From Chinchilla lanigera (taxonomy: Eukaryota > Chordata > Mammalia > Rodentia > Chinchillidae): DNA of 64,000 bases. Positions within the stretch are counted from its first letter, which is position 1, and each line of letters opens with the position of its first letter. This document shows positions 36,931-49,125 of this stretch, in pieces. The position numbers and the translations under genes were made by a program. Where the stretch lies: assembly GCF_000276665.1 (NCBI RefSeq), contig NW_004955472.1:11515531-11579530 (forward strand), written 5' to 3'. Below the pieces are notes generated by a model that worked only from the letters and a program-made list of their open reading frames with translations, was not told the origin of the DNA and searched no databases.

Positions 36931-37040
36931 ATATATATGTTGAGTTATCTTTATCAGTAAGAAAAATAAAGATAGAATGCTTAAGTATTCCAGACAAGTA
37001 ATAGGAAAAGTGAAAGAGAAAGAAAGAAATTAGGAATATA

Positions 37041-37160
37041 TGAAGGAAGGGAGGAAAGAAGAAAGGTAGGCAGGCAAAGAAGGAAGGAAAAGAGGGAAGG
37101 AAGGAAGGAAGGAAGGAAGGAAGGAAGGAAGGAAGGAAGGAAGGAAAGAAAAGAGAAAGT
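37041..37160. repeat. (GGAA)n microsatellite
   Basis: A near-perfect GGAA run at 37094-37146 with purine-rich flanks. Proline/serine-rich frames on the minus strand (36929-37270, 36981-37190, 37030-37233) are produced by the repeat. Confidence 0.97.
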
Positions 37161-37449
37161 ACATGAGTAGAAAGAATGAGACAAGAGCAAAAAGGATTAA
37201 ATAGAAATGGAGAATAAAAACTAAATGATACAAAAAATAAATAAAAGTTGCCTAGTAAAACAGAAAACAACCCACTATATAACTATATACACAACAAGTT
37301 AAAATCAAACATTTTTGTAATGACTTTTAAAAATCCATCTATATGTTATTTGTGTAATGGTCATACACCCTCCCTCAAAAAATCCAAAGTGTGAATATAT
37401 TGGAAAATTCCATAACATATTTTATGGAGAAAGAAAAGACAAAAAAAGT

Positions 37450-40260
37450 TATGAAATATGACAAGACACTAAGGTGCACAGTGAATAATTTAGTACATGA
37501 TTAGGGTAGAATTTGAAGAATTAATAGCTGCAGTGAAATAGAAATATATTAAAAGCATTAATTTATGAAACATTTGATTTTGACAGAGCAGCCATTACAC
37601 AACATAGAAGAAATGTTTCTAAATGGCCATGAGACCAAATTACATATATTAATTTCTTACCTCATAACAAACACAAGCCCTCTTTCTATATCAATTAAAA
37701 ATTTAAATGAAGCTGACAAAAATATACAAATTTAAGAAGAATATATATGTAAAGTTTGATATATGTATATATTCATAACCATATGATAAGGAAAAAATCC
37801 ATTAAGAAGAAAATAAATATATAGTAAATAGTTAACAAGCAACTTTTCATTAATTTAAGTTCTCCTGAATACCTTTAGTTATAATTTTCTTGATAAAGAG
37901 AGTAGAGAGTTTTTATATTTGTTCCAGAGTACATGTTACTACTTGAAATTGTAGGGTTTTTTTAAAAAGTAAATATATATTTTCTATTGATTTCTATTCT
38001 ATAGTGAACACTAGAAAGGAAGAAATAAAATATAATAATATAAAGAAAAAAATAGAATACACATCTACTAATTAGAAATAAAGACACATAACAATAGAGA
38101 TTAAAAATCAAAAGCTTGTTCCTTGGGAAAGATTGTCAATTTGATAAACTTCTAGACAAAAATATCAGGATAAAAAGGATACAAATTTTAAATGTTAGAA
38201 ATGATAAAAGCCCCCATATTATTAAGAAGTAGATTTTCCCAAATTTATATGTAAGTCCAGTGCTCTCCAAATCAAACTTAGCATGTTTTTGAAAATTAGG
38301 CTAGTGGAATAATTTTTAAATTTACACTAAGAGAATACCTATAATTATATAGAAACTAAAATGAAGTAAATGGAGATTCCAGAATCAGAAATTATAACAA
38401 ATAAAATGAAAAAATATACATACTAGACTAATTCAAGAACAGAACTAGAGATGGCAGAGGATAGAATCAGCAAGACTGAAAATAGGTCAGTGGCTATTGT
38501 TGAATCTAAGAAACAAAAAGGTAAATTATAAAAATGTCTTAGTTACTTCTCTCTCATTACTGAGACAAAATACCCAACGCCCAAAATGCAGGAAGGAAAG
38601 GTTTATTTAGCTTACAGTTTGTGGAGGTTTCAGTCCATACTTGGCTGGCTCTGAGGCAGAAGATAGCAAAGCAACAAGAGCAAAGAGGGGAATGGCAGCC
38701 GAACAGCAAACAGCCACAGCAAAAGGGAGAAAATGGCACCAGGCAGCTTCTTTCTCTGTCTTACATTGTAAACAGGCTACCCCCACCTAAAGGGCATGTA
38801 GCTCTCACATAATCTCCATGCCCTCCTCTTCCACAGGCTCAGGATGCATACAAAGTAAGCACCCTGGCTTCCTGCTGAGTCACTTAGCCAAACCTTTAGA
38901 CTCCCCAAGTTGACACAATGTATCAAACATAACAAAAAACTAAGTAACCATGTGCTCAGAGCCCTGTGGGGTTCTCTCAATGTTATATGTACGCAATGAT
39001 GTACACATAGCAGGAATACGCGAAGGAGACAGTAGAGAGAAAGGTACAGGAAGAGTTTGACGAAAAAGTGACCAACACTTCCCAGATTTTAAGAAAAACA
39101 TCAAAAAGTCTAAATGATCTTGAAGTAGGATAAATTCAAAGAAATATACATACACACATCATGGTCAAATTGACAAAAGGTGAAAGCTAAAAGAAATCTT
39201 GCGATGATCAAAAGAAATATAACTCATCAAGAAACCATCTGTAAGAACAATAAGACACACCTCATCAGAAATCATGGCAGTGGAAAAAGATGATCAGCCA
39301 AGAATTAATATTTTCTTCAGAAACATATGAGAAAGTAAGCCATTTTGAGTTACAAAAAAACTGAGAAATTCGTCACTAATGAACCCTCAACTTTCCGCTA
39401 TTAAAGAACAAAGAAAGGATCTCTACTTTTACCACTGCTATTCAAAATTGCCTGGCAATCTAGCTAAAGCTATTAAGAAGAAAATGTATCCAAATAAATA
39501 GGGAGAGGAACAAACTATCTCTTCCTGTTGATGACTTCATTCTGTATACAGAAAATTCCAAACAATATACAAAAACATCTAGAAACAATAAGCAAATCAA
39601 ACAATTACAGGATGTCAAATTAATACGTAAAAGTTAGATCTACTCTGTTGTAGCAGTGAGCAATTGGAATAAGAAAATTTAAAAGAATAGCTCAGTTTAT
39701 AGCAATATTCAGAAGAATAAAATATCTATGAATACATTTACCTAAGGAGGTGAAAGATTTCTATATTGAAAGCTACAAAATACTGCTGAAAACAATGTAA
39801 GACCTAATTAAGTAGCACTATATACTGCAAACATGCAATAGAAAACTTAGGAGGTTTCAAAATGATAATATTCCCAAAAGGAATCTACTGATTCAGTGTA
39901 ACCTCTATTAAAATTAAAATGCCCTGTTTTTGCAGAAAACGGCAATATGGAAAAGGAAAATATGAAAAGGAAAATATGATATGCTCCCATTTATATAGAA
40001 TTTTATATGTCTCTGAGTAGAAAAAAATTGGAAAAGATTTTTTAAAAGCTCACATCTGACACTTTCTAATTTCAAAATGTACATAAAGCTACACCAAGCC
40101 AGATAGTGTGATATGGGTACAAAGACAGCCATGTAAACGAATGAGATAGAATTAAGAAATGGGAAATAAAAGCAGACATCAGTGGTCAGTTGATACCCAG
40201 TAAGTTATCAACATCAGCTAATGGGAAACAAATGCTCTTCAACAAATTATGAAATGAAAG
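37450..40260 (+). mobile_element. Old L1M fragments, sense, rearranged
   Basis: Several diverged L1M pieces are seen. ORF2 sequence between endonuclease and RT lies at about 38090-38180 (AAAAATCAAAAGCTTGTTCC, TTGATAAACTTCTAG). ORF1 start-like sequence follows at 38430-38505 (GATGGCAGAGGATAGAATCA), ORF1 continues at 38985-39340 (ACTTCCCAGATTTTAAGAAA, CATCATGGTCAAATTGAC), and ORF2 RT at 39420-40010. ORF1 passes to RT at about 39415 without the endonuclease region, so part is deleted. An LTR-like repeat is inserted at 38537-38945. Confidence 0.7.
38537..38945 (-). mobile_element. LTR-like repeat, copy 2, inserted in L1M ORF1
   Basis: A complete-looking copy of about 410 bases. Its ends, GTCTTAGTTACTT at the left and AAAAACTAAGTAACC at the right, are partly inverted copies of each other. 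On the minus strand AATAAACCTTTCC resembles a polyadenylation site, and TGTCAACTTGGGG lies near that strand's start. It splits an L1M ORF1 relic. Plus and minus frames inside (38557-38739, 38621-38812) have no recognised function. Confidence 0.7.
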
Positions 40261-43080
40261 CACTCTCTCTGTTGCTGCTTTTCTGTAAGAGTTTCAACAT
40301 GAATCTGACATAAGGGAATCAAACTGGTATTAATAGATGCTTGTTAGGCTTTAGTTTTTCTACTCTAGGTTTTCTTGACATTACCAACACTGACAGAGAC
40401 TAAGGTTTGAAAGTTATGTTATAGTCACAGCAGCCCAGGCCACTTGGGAATCATGACTGTAACAAGCTAACGTAGCTAAACATCTGGAGAATTAACATAT
40501 GATAAAAATTATTGTGTGCTCTTACATGCTGGAATACTTAATGGAACAGATAGACAATTAATATGAAAAAGACATGGCAAACATATTAAATTAGGTAAAG
40601 AAGTCATTAGTGTGAAGCATGATTGAAACCATAAAAATAAATCCTACTCAAAATATTAAATATGAGCATTTTTATCATAAAAATCAATATTTTAGACATC
40701 AAATATATGTGAGGAGAATATCAGGACTAATAAACATTTGGAATCAATGACAAGATATAAAAATGAAAACATTTCCATAGGGGAATAGGAAATCATGAAA
40801 ATGAACTAAAATATAGCATAATTAAAATATACAGATATCTTTATTTAAATGTTTTTATTTTATTAGTTTTAGATGTTCAGTTCAAAATGACATTTTCTCT
40901 AAGATTTTGAATCTTTGTATTAAAAGCTATCTTGACTTTTAGTAAATATGGAAAATATTTTAGAATGTTAACACTACAGTAAATAATTTGAATGAATTGT
41001 TTCCAAATTATTTTTATCATCTATACCTGGAATAAATTTACAAAGATTTTATAATATGTCAGTATTTTTCCCTCTTCATTTACAAAACAATACCTTGGTT
41101 TACAGTTGGGTACCTAGACGGCTGCATCTCAGGGGGTGGGTGAAGTCAATATGACAACCCATTAGACGCCGTACAGAACAAATACTGAGGACATTTGCAA
41201 GTACTATATCTTAACAGCTCATAATACCAATACAATTATTTGTAGAAGGATGTGAAAATAAATTGGTAAGAAACCATACAAGCAATAAAAAATTATGAGA
41301 TGTGATCAAAATACGGTGAATGTCTATATTTAAAGAAATTTTTACAATAAAAGTCAAAGTCTCCCTCAAATTATTCCACCTCCCTTCAAACACACATATC
41401 CCATTGTTTTGCCACTTCTGAAGCAGTTCTAGAAGTCCTCATTCAAAAGTGTCTTTAATTGTACTGTCAAGGTTGCCTCAATAATTTGACTTTGATTCAA
41501 AACATTTACTGTTCGTGGGGATTTTGACTTTGGGGGAGAACCAGAGGTTCTTGGAATGTCAGATGCAGTGAATAAAGTAGATGAGGCCATACCATAATAT
41601 TTTTGAGTCTGATATTCTACTTGGCACTTAGCAGCAGCCTTCACAACATTTTTAGATCATAGCTTCTAAATACACAAAGAAGAATGCCTAAGAGTGCAAT
41701 AATGATGGGTTAAGCCTGTTGGAAGTGAGGGGAAGTATGTGGAGGTGCATTGTTGACAGTGTGTCTTTTTCTATGATAAGTTAAAAAATTATCATTCACC
41801 ATATATTTGGTCATACTTTTGTGTGTGTAAGTATACGTATACATATGTATATGTGTGTGTATCTACGTTTGCTTAGAAAAAAGTGATAAACTCTTCTGAG
41901 ATTTAAACACACACAGACTAAAATTTACAACAAAACGTGGATAGAGGCAAATAGAACTTTCCAGGGTTCCAGCATTGTTAGGAAAAGAGGAGGAATCATC
42001 TTTACTTTTAAGAACAAACTAATTCAATGATGTATCTCTGAAATAATAACTAAAAGCAAGAGAAGTTCTATATACCACCTAGAAGTATCACTTACATGTC
42101 TCTGTCTAAACCAAAGGTAATAAAATGCTGGCATATAGAATTAATAATAAATTTCCTTAGAAATTTCCATAGAAACAAAAAAATTATTTGGAGAAATTTG
42201 AAAGTGCAACAAAAGTTTTGAAGTAAAATCCCCTTAAATTGCTTCTCTATTGACAAGTTAGGAACATCTGCCTACAAATTCAATCTACACTTATGGCAGG
42301 TTGTGCTTTAAAAATACACCATTGATCTTGGACCAGTCTAGTTATTTTACCTCAAGTAAGGAATCAAACGTTTTGTCAGGCTTTGTTAAGAAAAACAAAC
42401 AATATAATTATATTAAGAGATTTAGAGGCTTAAAATCTATATCTGTGAACAGATAAGAAATTTAAAAATAATGATCAAGAAAATAACTCTAACCCTATTA
42501 CTGTACAAAGTTAGGGGAGGATGTTCACAATTGTTAAAAATTAGAGGCAAGCTGATAGATTTTTGTAATTTTTTTCATTGCTATATGACATTCAAAACTT
42601 TTTTTTTAAACTTTGAAGTTGAAGATGCTGGAGTCACAAACCTTTTCCATACTTCTGGCATATTTACATAGATATAGGTAGATAAATACACAGAGATAGT
42701 GATACAGCTAGAGATGATAGAGATAGATAAATATGTAGACATATATTGTTTTATTATTTATCCAAGATATCTATCCATGCTACTTTCATTAAAATGTTGT
42801 GTAATTTAATATTACTAAATTCATAATGTTTTTTGTCCTTTAATAAAATTACAAAAGTTAGTCTACAACAGCTTTAATAGTATTGTAACACATTTTTCAT
42901 TATTCAAAATGTGGGAACCACAATCTAAAATATGGTGATTGATCATATTAATGATAAAATTGTCTTATAATACCTATGTATTTCACATTGAGTTAATCCC
43001 TTGATGATTAATCTGCAATCCCTCCAGTTTCACAGCTTACAAAGTCTTTTCTATACGCTCTCTCACTGAGCTTCCAGCTC
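40260..43080. other. AT-rich low-copy sequence, no gene seen
   Basis: Contains an imperfect TG/TATA stretch (41817-41870) and an imperfect GATA stretch (42665-42740). Frames at 41211-41393, 41429-41644 and 42471-42671 have no recognised domain or clear exon borders. Confidence 0.5.
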
Positions 43081-43205
43081 ACCCAAAGAATTACATTTTA
43101 AGATATACAGATAGAAAATAAAGTTCAGAGACATGAAATGGCTTACTGAAATGTCACTTAGCTTCTGATCTGGTCAGGTTTCAAAGCTAGACATTCACTC
43201 TACAA
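43080..43205 (+). mobile_element. Possible MIR relic
   Basis: AAGTTCAGAGACATGAAATG and ACTGAAATGTCACTTAGCTT follow the order of the MIR core and 3' region (fraction of gaining 'aggcacagagaggttaagt' then 'cacacagct'). Weak. Confidence 0.35.
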
Positions 43206-45375
43206 GTAGTTTGCTTATTTTATACTGTGTTCCTACAGTAGAATGGAGACACTGAACAAGTTTTTAAATTCTATTTTTTAGAAGATTAACACTGTCATAC
43301 TGTCATTTTTAACCCAGAAATGGATTGAAAATGGTAAGATTGCTTGATAATGATGCCATGTTCTGATCATTTTGTAATTTTAACAATCACCACTAGCTCT
43401 GGTTCTCCTTTGCTGTTTGGCCACACTAAAATATCCTACACGCCTGAGATGCAGTAAAATTTGTATGGAGAAAGAAAATGGATTTTTGTGTGTTTATAAT
43501 TCACAATGCTCTGTACAAAAATAGCCTTAATGAAAGAGGATCAGAATTCTTCACATCAATACAGCAAAACAGAGCATTTATGCAAATATCCCCACTGAGT
43601 GCTTCCATTGTCAGACTGTTCTTCGTTGATTCATGCAACAACAATATCAACTTGATACCATAACAACTCAAAAAGAGCAGCTCTGAAGTATACTTTTCTT
43701 TGAACAAGTGGAACTCAGTGACTAGCTTTATTACAAGACCATCCAGATATCTTACAGCTGTTTCCATTCATAAAAATAAAGGTAAATTAGACTAAAGGTG
43801 GGGAAGATACAAAATGTTTTCTCTGGTCACATTTCAGTTTTCTGGTCAGTATGCTATGTATATGCAGTATCAGTTCTACAAGGGGCATAAACAAGTCACT
43901 TAGTTTATTAAGAAATTTTCCTATTATTAGAATCATTTTATGCCATTTGTTGAGATGAAAGATACTATAGGATATTGACACCTCACCCCATATAGAAAGT
44001 ACTACAAGCAGCTCTACTATGGTTTGGTAAATCTTGTAGCAAATATAATATAGCACACGAAGTTAATTACATAGAAGGAATCAGTGACTGTTTCTCAAAG
44101 GAGGAAATAGTAAAAGGCCAAACAGAGGAAGTATAATGAATTTGGAGGCTTTAAAAGTAAAACCAGCCTAAACCTGTTATGATGTGAGAACTGGAAATAT
44201 TCAGCAAATGTAGGGTATGCATATAGCCATGAGATGATTCAAAGTCAAAGAAATCAGCAGACATAATACCACAGAGCTGAATCACAGGGTTTTTTTTTTT
44301 TTTTTGGAGAGGGTAGGTTTGATGTTTGTAAACAGTCATTTTGGATTCACTGCAGACAATGCAGTTCAGATAGATGGGAATGGAACTAGTGGGAATTAAT
44401 TTGAATATTTCAACAGTGCAAGAAAAACATGATGTAGGCTTAAACTAAGGTAGCATCCATGAGCCTGGTAAGAGTAAAAGGAGGTTGAATACCGTGACCT
44501 GCCATGAAATCACTCACGTTTGTGAAAGTGGCATTTGTAGATTTAAGTTTAAATAAATTTCAGTTTTCTCATTTACTTATTTTGGTTGTGTGACAATGCA
44601 TAGTAGGCAAGACTGTAAAGAGAACAAAGATTAACTTCAGACTTCCTTTCATTTTGCAATTATCCAATTTTCTTTAGATTTGTTCCCTATTCAGAAGGTT
44701 CCCTCAGGCTAATCCCATATATTTAAAAATTACTTCCAGCACATAGAAGGTAACCCAACCTTGACTGGTTTAAAATGCATCTTCCGATAGATGGAAACTA
44801 TAAACAAGCCACAGCAAACAGAATCACTTGCACTACTAAGTTATGGAAGCTGTTTTCTGTTTGGTGTTTTCCCTGATGGACAAGTGATGTACTGAATTCT
44901 GCTGCCTCGCTTTGCTCTTTATCGTTTCCAGCTCTTCTTAGTGTTAAGATCAGCTACCTGTTTTTATTGTAAAAGATCTTCTCTATAGACTGCCTAGAAT
45001 GTCCTCTGTTCTTAACCTCAGGTGGCTGCTATCTAGAGCCTTCGTGAAATACCTGAAATATGGAATCAGCCTTTCATTTGTTTTCATAAGTAACACATAC
45101 ACTCAAGATAATTTCTCACTGAAAAACCTAACTTGTTGCAACATTACAATAAAGCTCCTTCATTTTAAAAATTATTTTTCAATGTTTCGAAGGAAATAGG
45201 CTATGTTATTATTTTTCTCAGACCCCAGCACGGCCACTTCTATGCTTTCTCAATGAAAGTCAATCACAGGTAATTATGAAAAGTTAAATGCTATCTCTAG
45301 GTCCAGCTCGGTTTTTGGAGTAAATACTAACTAACTTGAAGGCATGATATTTGCCTTATATGGGGGGAAGGAAAG
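43205..45375. other. Low-copy sequence, no gene seen
   Basis: Includes a 17-22 base T run near 44288. Minus-strand frames at 43501-43767 (88 codons) and 43787-44056 (89 codons) are not recognisable. A slightly GC-richer patch at 44870-45050 has no repeat match I know. Confidence 0.45.
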
Positions 45376-45379
45376 CAAA

Positions 45380-45560
45380 TATTTATCAAAGACCTGCTAT
45401 GTTTCTACTACATTTACAAAAATCCTATATAATGCTATTATCTTTACATTATCAAAGAGAAAAGAGCGACTGAAATAATTGTACTTTCTAAAGTTGCACA
45501 AAAAATAAAGCACTGAGGTTTGAAGTTCACCCAACTACTATAAATCCATGTCCTCTAATC
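45380..45560 (+). mobile_element. MIR SINE, ancient
   Basis: AATATTTATCAAAGACCTGC TATG, then ATAATGCTATTATCTTTACA, GAAATAATTGTACTTTC and AAAGCACTGAGGTTTGAAG parallel the MIR order (TTTATTGAGCACCTACTATG, TATTATCCCCATTTTACA, then the cleared 3' part). Confidence 0.6.
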
Positions 45561-45944
45561 TGTGTGGAAGCCTTGTGTGTACATTAGCTCAGTGGCTATA
45601 TCCTGTTTTGTTTCTTCCAGTGTCCATCTCTACACTGTTCTTGGTATCATCTGTTCCCTGCAAGATTCCCTCTAAATCTCTTTTTCTGACTCAGTACCTT
45701 TTCTGGTGATATCTTGATAAAGCTACATTACAATCTGTGAGCCAGCCATCCTCTCTCAGCTGTCCACTTAAGATAAAATAAACATAAAACCTTGAATACC
45801 AAAGCATTTCTGTGTATTCATTAAAAAAATAGTACAGTATTACATATTTAACTCACTATATTATCCTTTAGACAAAAAGATGTTTGCTTGAGCAAACTAT
45901 ATTAAATTTTTCCTGCTTAAATATTTAAATTAATTAGTACTGCT

Positions 45945-46325
45945 GTAAAACAATGAAATTTGCTAATTTATAAAGAACAGAAATTTGTTTTTCACAGTTC
46001 TGGAAGGCGAGAAGTTCAGTATCATGGCACTAGCCACTTTAGTATCCAGTGAAGGTTCTTCCCTTCCCACTCCCAAGTGGTGACTTGTTGACTCCTTCTT
46101 ACGTGGTAGGTTTGAATGTTCTATCCAAACATGATAGAAGGCAGAAGAGCAAAAGAAAATGAAATCATACCCCAAACGTTTTAATAAGGACACACTTCTT
46201 ATTCATGAAGACATAGGCCTCATCATCTAATCACCTCTTAAAGCCTTCTCTTCCTCATACAAACGCACTGGCATTAAATTTCAAAGTGAAATTTGAAGGA
46301 GATCAAAACATTCAGACTATAACGT
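45945..46325 (-). mobile_element. MLT1-like LTR (ERVL-MaLR), antisense
   Basis: Antisense MLT1-type motifs in order: AACAGAAATTTGTTTTTCAC, AGTTCTGGAAGGCGAGAAG, ATCCAGTGAAGGTTC, AATAAGGACACAC, CTAATCACCTCTTAAAGCC and AAACATTCAGACTATAACG at the end. About 380 bases, near full LTR length, without internal retroviral sequence. Confidence 0.85.
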
Positions 46326-46576
46326 TTGAACTATGGACTTGCAAACTCTTGTCCTCATATATGAAGTATAGTCATTCTATCCTAATAGCCTCAAAACACT
46401 TAAGTTCTTCTAGTACCAAGAAAGAGATCTAAAGTCTCATCTAAATGTCATCCAAAGAGACATAGGTGGGACTTGAGATAAATGAGAAACAGAGGATGAT
46501 TCATCTTTAGGAAAGTTCTTCTTCAAATTGTCAGCAAATGAAATCAAACAAGTTATGTGCTTAAGAATAAAATGGT

Positions 46577-46680
46577 GGGGGGCCAGGGATGCAGCTCAGT
46601 GGCACAAGTGCCATCCTGGCAAGCACAAGGTCCTGAGTTTGATTCCCAGTACCAAAAAAAATTTTTAAAACTTTAAAAAA
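46577..46680 (+). mobile_element. ID SINE, older type
   Basis: ID body with diverged A box (GGGATGCAGCTCAGTGG) and B box (GAGTTTGATTCCC), ending in an A/T-rich tail. Right flank ATATAATGATGGG loosely matches left flank AATAAAATGGTGG as a decayed target duplication. Confidence 0.85.
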
Positions 46681-46989
46681 ATATAATGATGGGACAGGTA
46701 TAGGATTACTAGTCCAAAGAGAAATGTAGGAAAAGGGTAATAGTTTACAAATAAGCTCAAAACTGCAAGCAAAGATTAAATACTAAAGTTTGTGAATGAG
46801 CTCCTTTAACTCCCTGTCTTCATCTCGGAATGTGAGAAACATGAGTCTTCTACCTCTCCTTGGCTTTGCTTGGTAGAGCCCACACAGAAGTTCATATAGT
46901 TAGTGTCATGTCCCTGAAATTTTTCCTGGCTGGCATGGCATGTCAGCAATCACACAATTATGAACTGTGCATGTCGTGGGTTGACAATT

Positions 46990-47690
46990 AGTGGTCAACT
47001 TATAACCTCCAGCTGAACTGAGTAAGCATGGTGCTGAGTGTGGGAGGCCCATCTGAGGATTGTTGCCAGCAGCATAAGAGGCAGAACTGGAGAAGAATAG
47101 AGGCTGTTGGGAGCAGAGAAAGGCTGTTGGGAGCTGGTCAAAGCTGTAAGGAGCTGTTGGTTCTGTTGGAGGTACTTGTCATCCTGGCTTTCTTGATGAA
47201 CTTGATTGTTTTCATCCTCTGAGGAGCACAGGACCTTGTTGGCATTGAGGTTAGCTTCAGTTCACTTTGGGGGAGCTCTGGTCGTCACTTGCGCATTGCT
47301 TCTTGGCTCCAGAGGGGAAGACGGTGCACTGCCGGTCTCCTGGAGAAGTTTGCTGCGTTGACTTTCTTGATGGTAACTTGGCCATCTTGATCATTGGAGG
47401 AGCTCAGGACCTCACTGTTGCTGAGGATGGCTGTGGTACCTTTAAGAGGAGCTCTGGTTCTTACTTTGAGCATCCCTTCCAGGCTCCAGTGCAGATCCCT
47501 CGGCCTGCTAGCACAGATCCTTTATCCTGCTGGCACAGACTTCCTAGATTCCACCACTGACCTTTGGGCCTTTGCAGGACAGATCAGTGAAACAGGCCTG
47601 CATGAGATATTGTTATGGATTCATGGGAGGCACTGTTATAGGCTCTAGGTCGTAAGTTGGACTCATGCAGGACATTATCACTGGATCCAG
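46990..47690. repeat. Unclassified GC-richer block with nested tandem repeats
   Basis: Two layers of repetition are visible. A unit of about 20 bases (AGGCTGTTGGGAGCAGAGA and variants) repeats three times at 47101-47160. A unit of about 174 bases repeats at 47188-47361 and 47362-47520: both copies start CTTTCTTGATG and share GGAGC(A/T)CAGGACCT, GGAGCTCTGGT and GGCTCCAG. G+C is well above the surroundings. Such repeats are common in LTR promoters, but no LTR ends or primer-binding site are identifiable. The overlapping short frames are not recognised. Confidence 0.6.
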
Positions 47691-47694
47691 GCCC

Positions 47695-48198
47695 TCAGCT
47701 CGATTCTTGGTCTATAGTGTGAGGACAGATTTCCTGCACTCTTTGGTATATGATTCTCTGGGTAACTATTATAAATAATCTTATAAAATATGCGTCCTGT
47801 ATTATATTGTTCTCCTCACAAAAATATCCCCCAAACCAACGCAGCACACTTACCGAATTAGCACCACAGGGATGCTGCTTAGCTTTATTCCTCCTGCCCT
47901 CTGAATCAGTGGTCCAGCCTATAGTTGGGCTCACTTGGGCCACAATTAGTTTTACCAAGAAGCACTGTACCAAATATGTGAAGCAGAAATTTAAGCAGTG
48001 GTGGCCCGTGAGCCCCAAGTTCTCATTAATGCTCTGGGTCTCTCCCTTAAAACCATTCTGCTCTAAAGATTCTGGTTCTCTGGACCTGTCAGGGGAGTCA
48101 AAGTGCAAAGATCTCTGAAATGTCTTTGGGTCATTTTTCATTCTCCCAGTAAATAGCACTGAATTATTTCTATCCATATTAGTCTCGCTATCAAACAT
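47695..48198 (-). other. 167-codon open frame, unrecognised, possibly part of an ERV-like unit
   Basis: This is the longest open frame in the window. The predicted protein begins MFDSETNMDRNN, has a fairly even residue mix and no signal peptide, clear membrane helix or domain that I can name. A 122-codon plus-strand frame (47750-48118) overlaps it, so openness alone is weak evidence. On the minus strand GGTAAGTGTG at about 47860 resembles a splice donor within the frame. It adjoins the tandem-repeat block at 47.0-47.7 kb with the same higher G+C, so both may belong to one inserted element, perhaps retroviral. Without a match in another genome the function stays unknown. Confidence 0.25.
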
Positions 48199-48199
48199 T

Positions 48200-48770
48200 C
48201 ACTTGCCATGCGATTACTGTTTCTCTGCAACACACGTTGCTATTCCTTACAACCTGGTCAGAGAGAAATGTGTTGACTTTTTAAGTTCTCCTTTCCTCTG
48301 TATGATAAATTCTCTTACCAAATCGTTCCTCTCTACTGGCGGGTAAGCTATCCAAAGAATTCATGCATTTTAATGAGATATTTTGTCTATCAAACATCCG
48401 AACACATCACCTCAAGTTCTGCCTTCAAAGAAGCATGTGAACACAAATACAGGTCACCCAAACTCTATGTCATTTTATGATATGAATGACCTTTCCCCCG
48501 TTTTCCAGTATTTCTTTCTTATTTCCAGATAGGACTTCAGAATTGCTTTTATTGTCCATATATTTATCAACAGTCTGATCAGAATAATTTAAGATTTCTG
48601 AGAAGAGTCAGGATTTCCCTCCTCTTCAAGCTGTTACTAGCATAGTGCTTTATTGTCCAGCTTCAACACATTTCCCGGTTCCAAAGTCACTTCTTAATTT
48701 TTATTTGCTAAAGCAACACCTCACTCCTCAATACCTACTTCTGTCTCAATCTGTTCTCACTGTCATTAAT
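48200..48770. other. Low-copy sequence, no gene seen
   Basis: Composition returns gradually to AT-rich. Nothing recognised. Confidence 0.45.
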
Positions 48771-48774
48771 ACCT

Positions 48775-49125
48775 AGGTTGTTTATAAATAATGAAAATTT
48801 ATTTCTTAGTCAGAAGATTGAAAATGCAAGGTCAAAGTTCTGGGAAGTTCAGTGTCTAGTGAAGGTTTGACGTCTTCTTCCCAGATTGTGTCTTGCTGCT
48901 GTGTCCCTAGTTGGTGAAAGGAAGGAATGCTATATTCTCATAAGGCAGAAGGAAAAAGGGAAAAAGGAACTGAACTCACCCCCTCAAGCTCTTTGATAAA
49001 GGCACTAATTCCACCAGTGAGAGCAGAAACCCTGTGACCTAATCATTTCCTAAAGATCCCACCTAATAATACTGCTGCACTGGGGGTTAAGTTGCAATAT
49101 TCGAGTTGATCTTGAAAGGAGCATA
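48775..49125 (-). mobile_element. MLT1-like LTR (ERVL-MaLR), antisense
   Basis: Motifs in antisense MLT1 order: AAAATTTATTTCTTAGTCAG, AGTTCAGTGTCTAGTGAAGG, GATAAAGGCACTAATTCCAC, GTGACCTAATCATTTCC, GATCCCACCTAATAATACTG, GGGGGTTAAG. Diverged, solitary. Confidence 0.8.

Noticed and set aside
36929..37270. Proline/serine-rich frames of up to 113 codons on the minus strand
   Set aside because: Created entirely by the GGAA microsatellite and its purine flanks.
36597..38945. A provirus with two LTRs
   Set aside because: No gag/pol/env-like coding between the copies, and the right copy interrupts a clear L1M ORF1 relic.
47285..47648. Several overlapping frames of 62-97 codons in all orientations
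   Set aside because: They overlap one another in a GC-richer stretch with few stop codons; no domain or start context favours any.
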